Part shown: piece after piece, positions 12,872-14,296 of the stretch
Position numbering within the stretch: the first letter of the stretch is position 1
How the letters are laid out: each line of letters begins with the position of its first letter
Program-made: the position numbers and the translations under genes
Assembly: GCA_035356975.1 (NCBI GenBank)
Contig: DAORGW010000023.1
Span: 1-14,296 of the forward strand
DNA from: STF1-138 sp035356975
GTDB taxonomy: Bacteria; Patescibacteriota; Patescibacteriia; UBA1558; S5-K13
Direction: 5' to 3'
Length of the DNA: 14,296 nt
Notes under the pieces: model-generated
Told to the model about the DNA's origin: nothing
What the model saw: the letters and a program-made list of their open reading frames with translations, nothing else
The model's database searches: none

Positions 12872-14056
12872 CTATTCTTCTATATTTTCTATAATTTCTT
12901 TTTCTCCCGTATCTTTTTCGTCTTTTTCAATTGCTTCTGTGCCTTCAACGTCTATTTTCCACCCAGTTAATTTGGCAGCAAGTTTTACATTTTGACCATC
13001 ACGACCAATAGCAAGAGATAATTGATCTTCTGCTACTTTAACAATTGCTGATTTGTCTTCTCGGCTTATTTCTATATTAATTATTTTTGCTGGAGATAAG
13101 GCATTTTTTATAAATGTTTGAGGGTCTTTGTTCCACTCTATTATATCAATTTTTTCTCCGCCCAATTCAGAAATAATAGCTTGAACTCTTGAACCTTTTT
13201 GTCCAACGCACGAACCAACTGGATCAATATTTTCTTGTTTGCTAAATACAGCAATTTTTGTTCTTGATCCTGGATCACGGGCTATTGCTTTTATTTCAAC
13301 AATTCCATTTGCGATCTCCGGAACTTCTAATGAAAATACTTTGTTAATTATTTCAGGATGAGCGCGGGAAACAATTACTCTTGGACCTTTTACTGTTTCT
13401 TCAACGCGTAAAATTATTACTTTCAATCTTGAACCAGGCATATAATTATCATTTCTAACCTGCTCTTCTATAGGAATTACACCAACAGTTCTGTTTAGAT
13501 CAACTAATACATTTGGTCCTTCTCTTCTTTGAACGGTTGTATTTATAACCTCTCCCTCTCTTTGTTTAAACTCAGAAAGTATTGTTTCTCTTTCTGCTTC
13601 TCTAATTTTTTGGATAATAACCTGTTTTGCTGTTTGTGCGGCAATTCTTCCAAAGTCATTTGGGGTCTCAAGTTTTATCTTTAATTCATCTCCTATTTTT
13701 GATTTTTTATCAATTTCTTTTGCTTCGGATAGTAATATTTCAGTTTTTGGATTAAACCTTGTAATTTCCTCAGGCATTTCTTCATCTTCTCCTAGGGAGT
13801 CTTTAATTTTTTGATATTCCTCCGCTTCTTTTTCTATGTCACGGTCTTCGACAACGACTTTAATGTCATAAGCTTCAATATCTCCGGTGTCAATATTAAA
13901 ATTTACTTTTATGTTTTGGTTTTTATTACCAAAATCTTTTCTGTATGCAGCAGCAAGAGCAGCCTCAATTCCTTCAATAACTGAGTCAATAGAAATATTT
14001 TTTTCTTCACAAATATCTTGTATTGCTTGTTTTATTTCTTCTGTATTTTGAAACAT
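12872..14056 (-). CDS. nusA: Transcription termination/antitermination factor NusA
   Basis: RNA polymerase-associated factor that promotes pausing and hairpin-dependent termination. It has 394 residues. The N-terminal polymerase-binding domain spans about 1-160 (ending AAQTAKQVIIQKIREAER). S1 is at about 165-232 and KH1 at about 233-305, with ARDPGSRTKIAV, DPVGSCVGQKGSRVQAI and GxxG at 285-288. KH2 is at about 306-372 with AIGRDGQNVKLAAKLTGW and GxxG at 351-354. It ends in a short acidic tail, without the AR repeats of E. coli NusA. An acidic insertion of about 25 residues (about 72-105) lies in the N-terminal domain. rimP, its common upstream neighbour, is not visible. The ATG at 14054-14056 has no Shine-Dalgarno sequence. 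A promoter and a terminator-like hairpin lie in its leader. Confidence 0.98.
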   Translation of the reverse strand: MFQNTEEIKQAIQDICEEKNISIDSVIEGIEAALAAAYRKDFGNKNQNIKVNFNIDTGDIEAYDIKVVVEDRDIEKEAEEYQKIKDSLGEDEEMPEEITRFNPKTEILLSEAKEIDKKSKIGDELKIKLETPNDFGRIAAQTAKQVIIQKIREAERETILSEFKQREGEVINTTVQRREGPNVLVDLNRTVGVIPIEEQVRNDNYMPGSRLKVIILRVEETVKGPRVIVSRAHPEIINKVFSLEVPEIANGIVEIKAIARDPGSRTKIAVFSKQENIDPVGSCVGQKGSRVQAIISELGGEKIDIIEWNKDPQTFIKNALSPAKIINIEISREDKSAIVKVAEDQLSLAIGRDGQNVKLAAKLTGWKIDVEGTEAIEKDEKDTGEKEIIENIEE

Positions 14057-14091
14057 ATTTTTATTTTCTAATTTAATAGAGATTAATTTTT

Positions 14092-14117
14092 TAAAAAAAA
14101 CTAGTATAATATACTAG
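14092..14117 (-). promoter_or_regulatory. Palindrome plus T run in the nusA leader (candidate attenuator or operator)
   Basis: CTAGTATA-A-TATACTAG (14101-14117) is a perfect 8+8 palindrome with a 1-nt centre. On the minus strand it is followed at once by nine T. In RNA it would fold as CTAGTA/TACTAG with a 5-nt loop: weak, but terminator-shaped. It lies within the first 30 nt of the predicted transcript, before nusA. It could equally be an operator. Confidence 0.5.
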
Positions 14118-14126
14118 AATATAATA

Positions 14127-14155
14127 ACAATATCACTACTATTTTTAATTGTCAA
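14127..14155 (-). promoter_or_regulatory. Promoter of nusA
   Basis: Minus strand: TTGACA (14155-14150), 17 bp spacer, TATTGT (14132-14127) with TG one base before the -10. The start point would be near 14120, giving a leader of about 64 nt. The same architecture is seen at rpoBC, rpmH and the 86-residue gene. Confidence 0.7.
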
Positions 14156-14296
14156 TTTTTTAATTTATTAATTAATTTATCGTTCGAACTTTAAAATAGT
14201 AAATTAATTGAAAATTATAAATAATAAATAAAAAGCTATACATTACTGCACCCAAGAAAATTACTGTAAGAACTATGCGAGCAAATATCTAGGATA

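Noticed and set aside
14172..14288. Leftward 38-codon hydrophobic frame (IFARIVLTVIFLGAVMYSF ...) upstream of nusA
   Set aside because: It has a membrane-segment-like composition, but an in-frame TAG precedes it, there is no ATG near its beginning and no start signal. It could be a remnant or chance A/T-rich coding; too weak to call near the window edge.

Overview
The window is AT-rich and carries the region around a bacterial chromosomal replication origin. The proteins are compact: a single-domain YidC of 244 residues, RpoB of 1145 residues without the large lineage inserts, and NusA without C-terminal AR repeats. Nearly all genes lack a Shine-Dalgarno sequence, recF is absent after dnaN, and a diacylglycerol-kinase-like gene has a degenerate nucleotide loop. 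Together these suggest a Patescibacteria (CPR) genome. This is inference; no rRNA is present to settle it. TGG is the tryptophan codon, and TGA ends rnpA exactly at the ATGA overlap with yidD, so I see no sign of recoded UGA.

Layout. Positions 1-9207 are read leftwards: dnaA, dnaN, a 93-residue unknown gene, rpoB and rpoC (cut by the window edge). A self-contained 86-residue unknown gene (9404-9664) lies behind dnaA. Positions 9903-11496 are read rightwards: rpmH, rnpA, yidD and yidC. Positions 11569-14056 are read leftwards again: nusA, a bactofilin and a DAGK-family protein.

The origin. DnaA boxes flank dnaA on both sides. Eight sites (four exact TTATNCACA matches) lie between dnaA and dnaN beside an almost pure A/T stretch. 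Three more, exactly 11 bp apart, lie upstream of dnaA, and the nearest covers the predicted dnaA -35 element. This resembles the bipartite origin of Bacillus subtilis, with rpmH-rnpA diverging from dnaA-dnaN.

Transcription signals are unusually legible. Four promoters share TTGAC(A/T), a 16-17 bp spacer and an extended -10 (TGnTATnnT): those of rpoBC, the 86-residue gene, rpmH and nusA. Intrinsic terminators follow the 93-residue gene, the 86-residue gene, and yidC (shared with the converging DAGK-like gene). Two terminator-shaped hairpins lie where they would stop transcription before a gene, in the rpoB and nusA leaders, and look like attenuators. The rpoB one directly follows a possible 13-codon upstream reading frame.

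How it fits together. The window groups replication initiation (dnaA, dnaN, oriC), transcription (rpoB, rpoC, nusA), and the rpmH-rnpA-yidD-yidC set for ribosome, tRNA processing and membrane insertion. The oddest gene is the 86-residue one, which alone has a strong Shine-Dalgarno sequence, a TTG start, a strong promoter, its own terminator and a different codon style. No complete new multi-gene system such as a defence island, CRISPR array or transposon is visible. The best leads are the rpoB leader, the 86-residue unit and the origin architecture.
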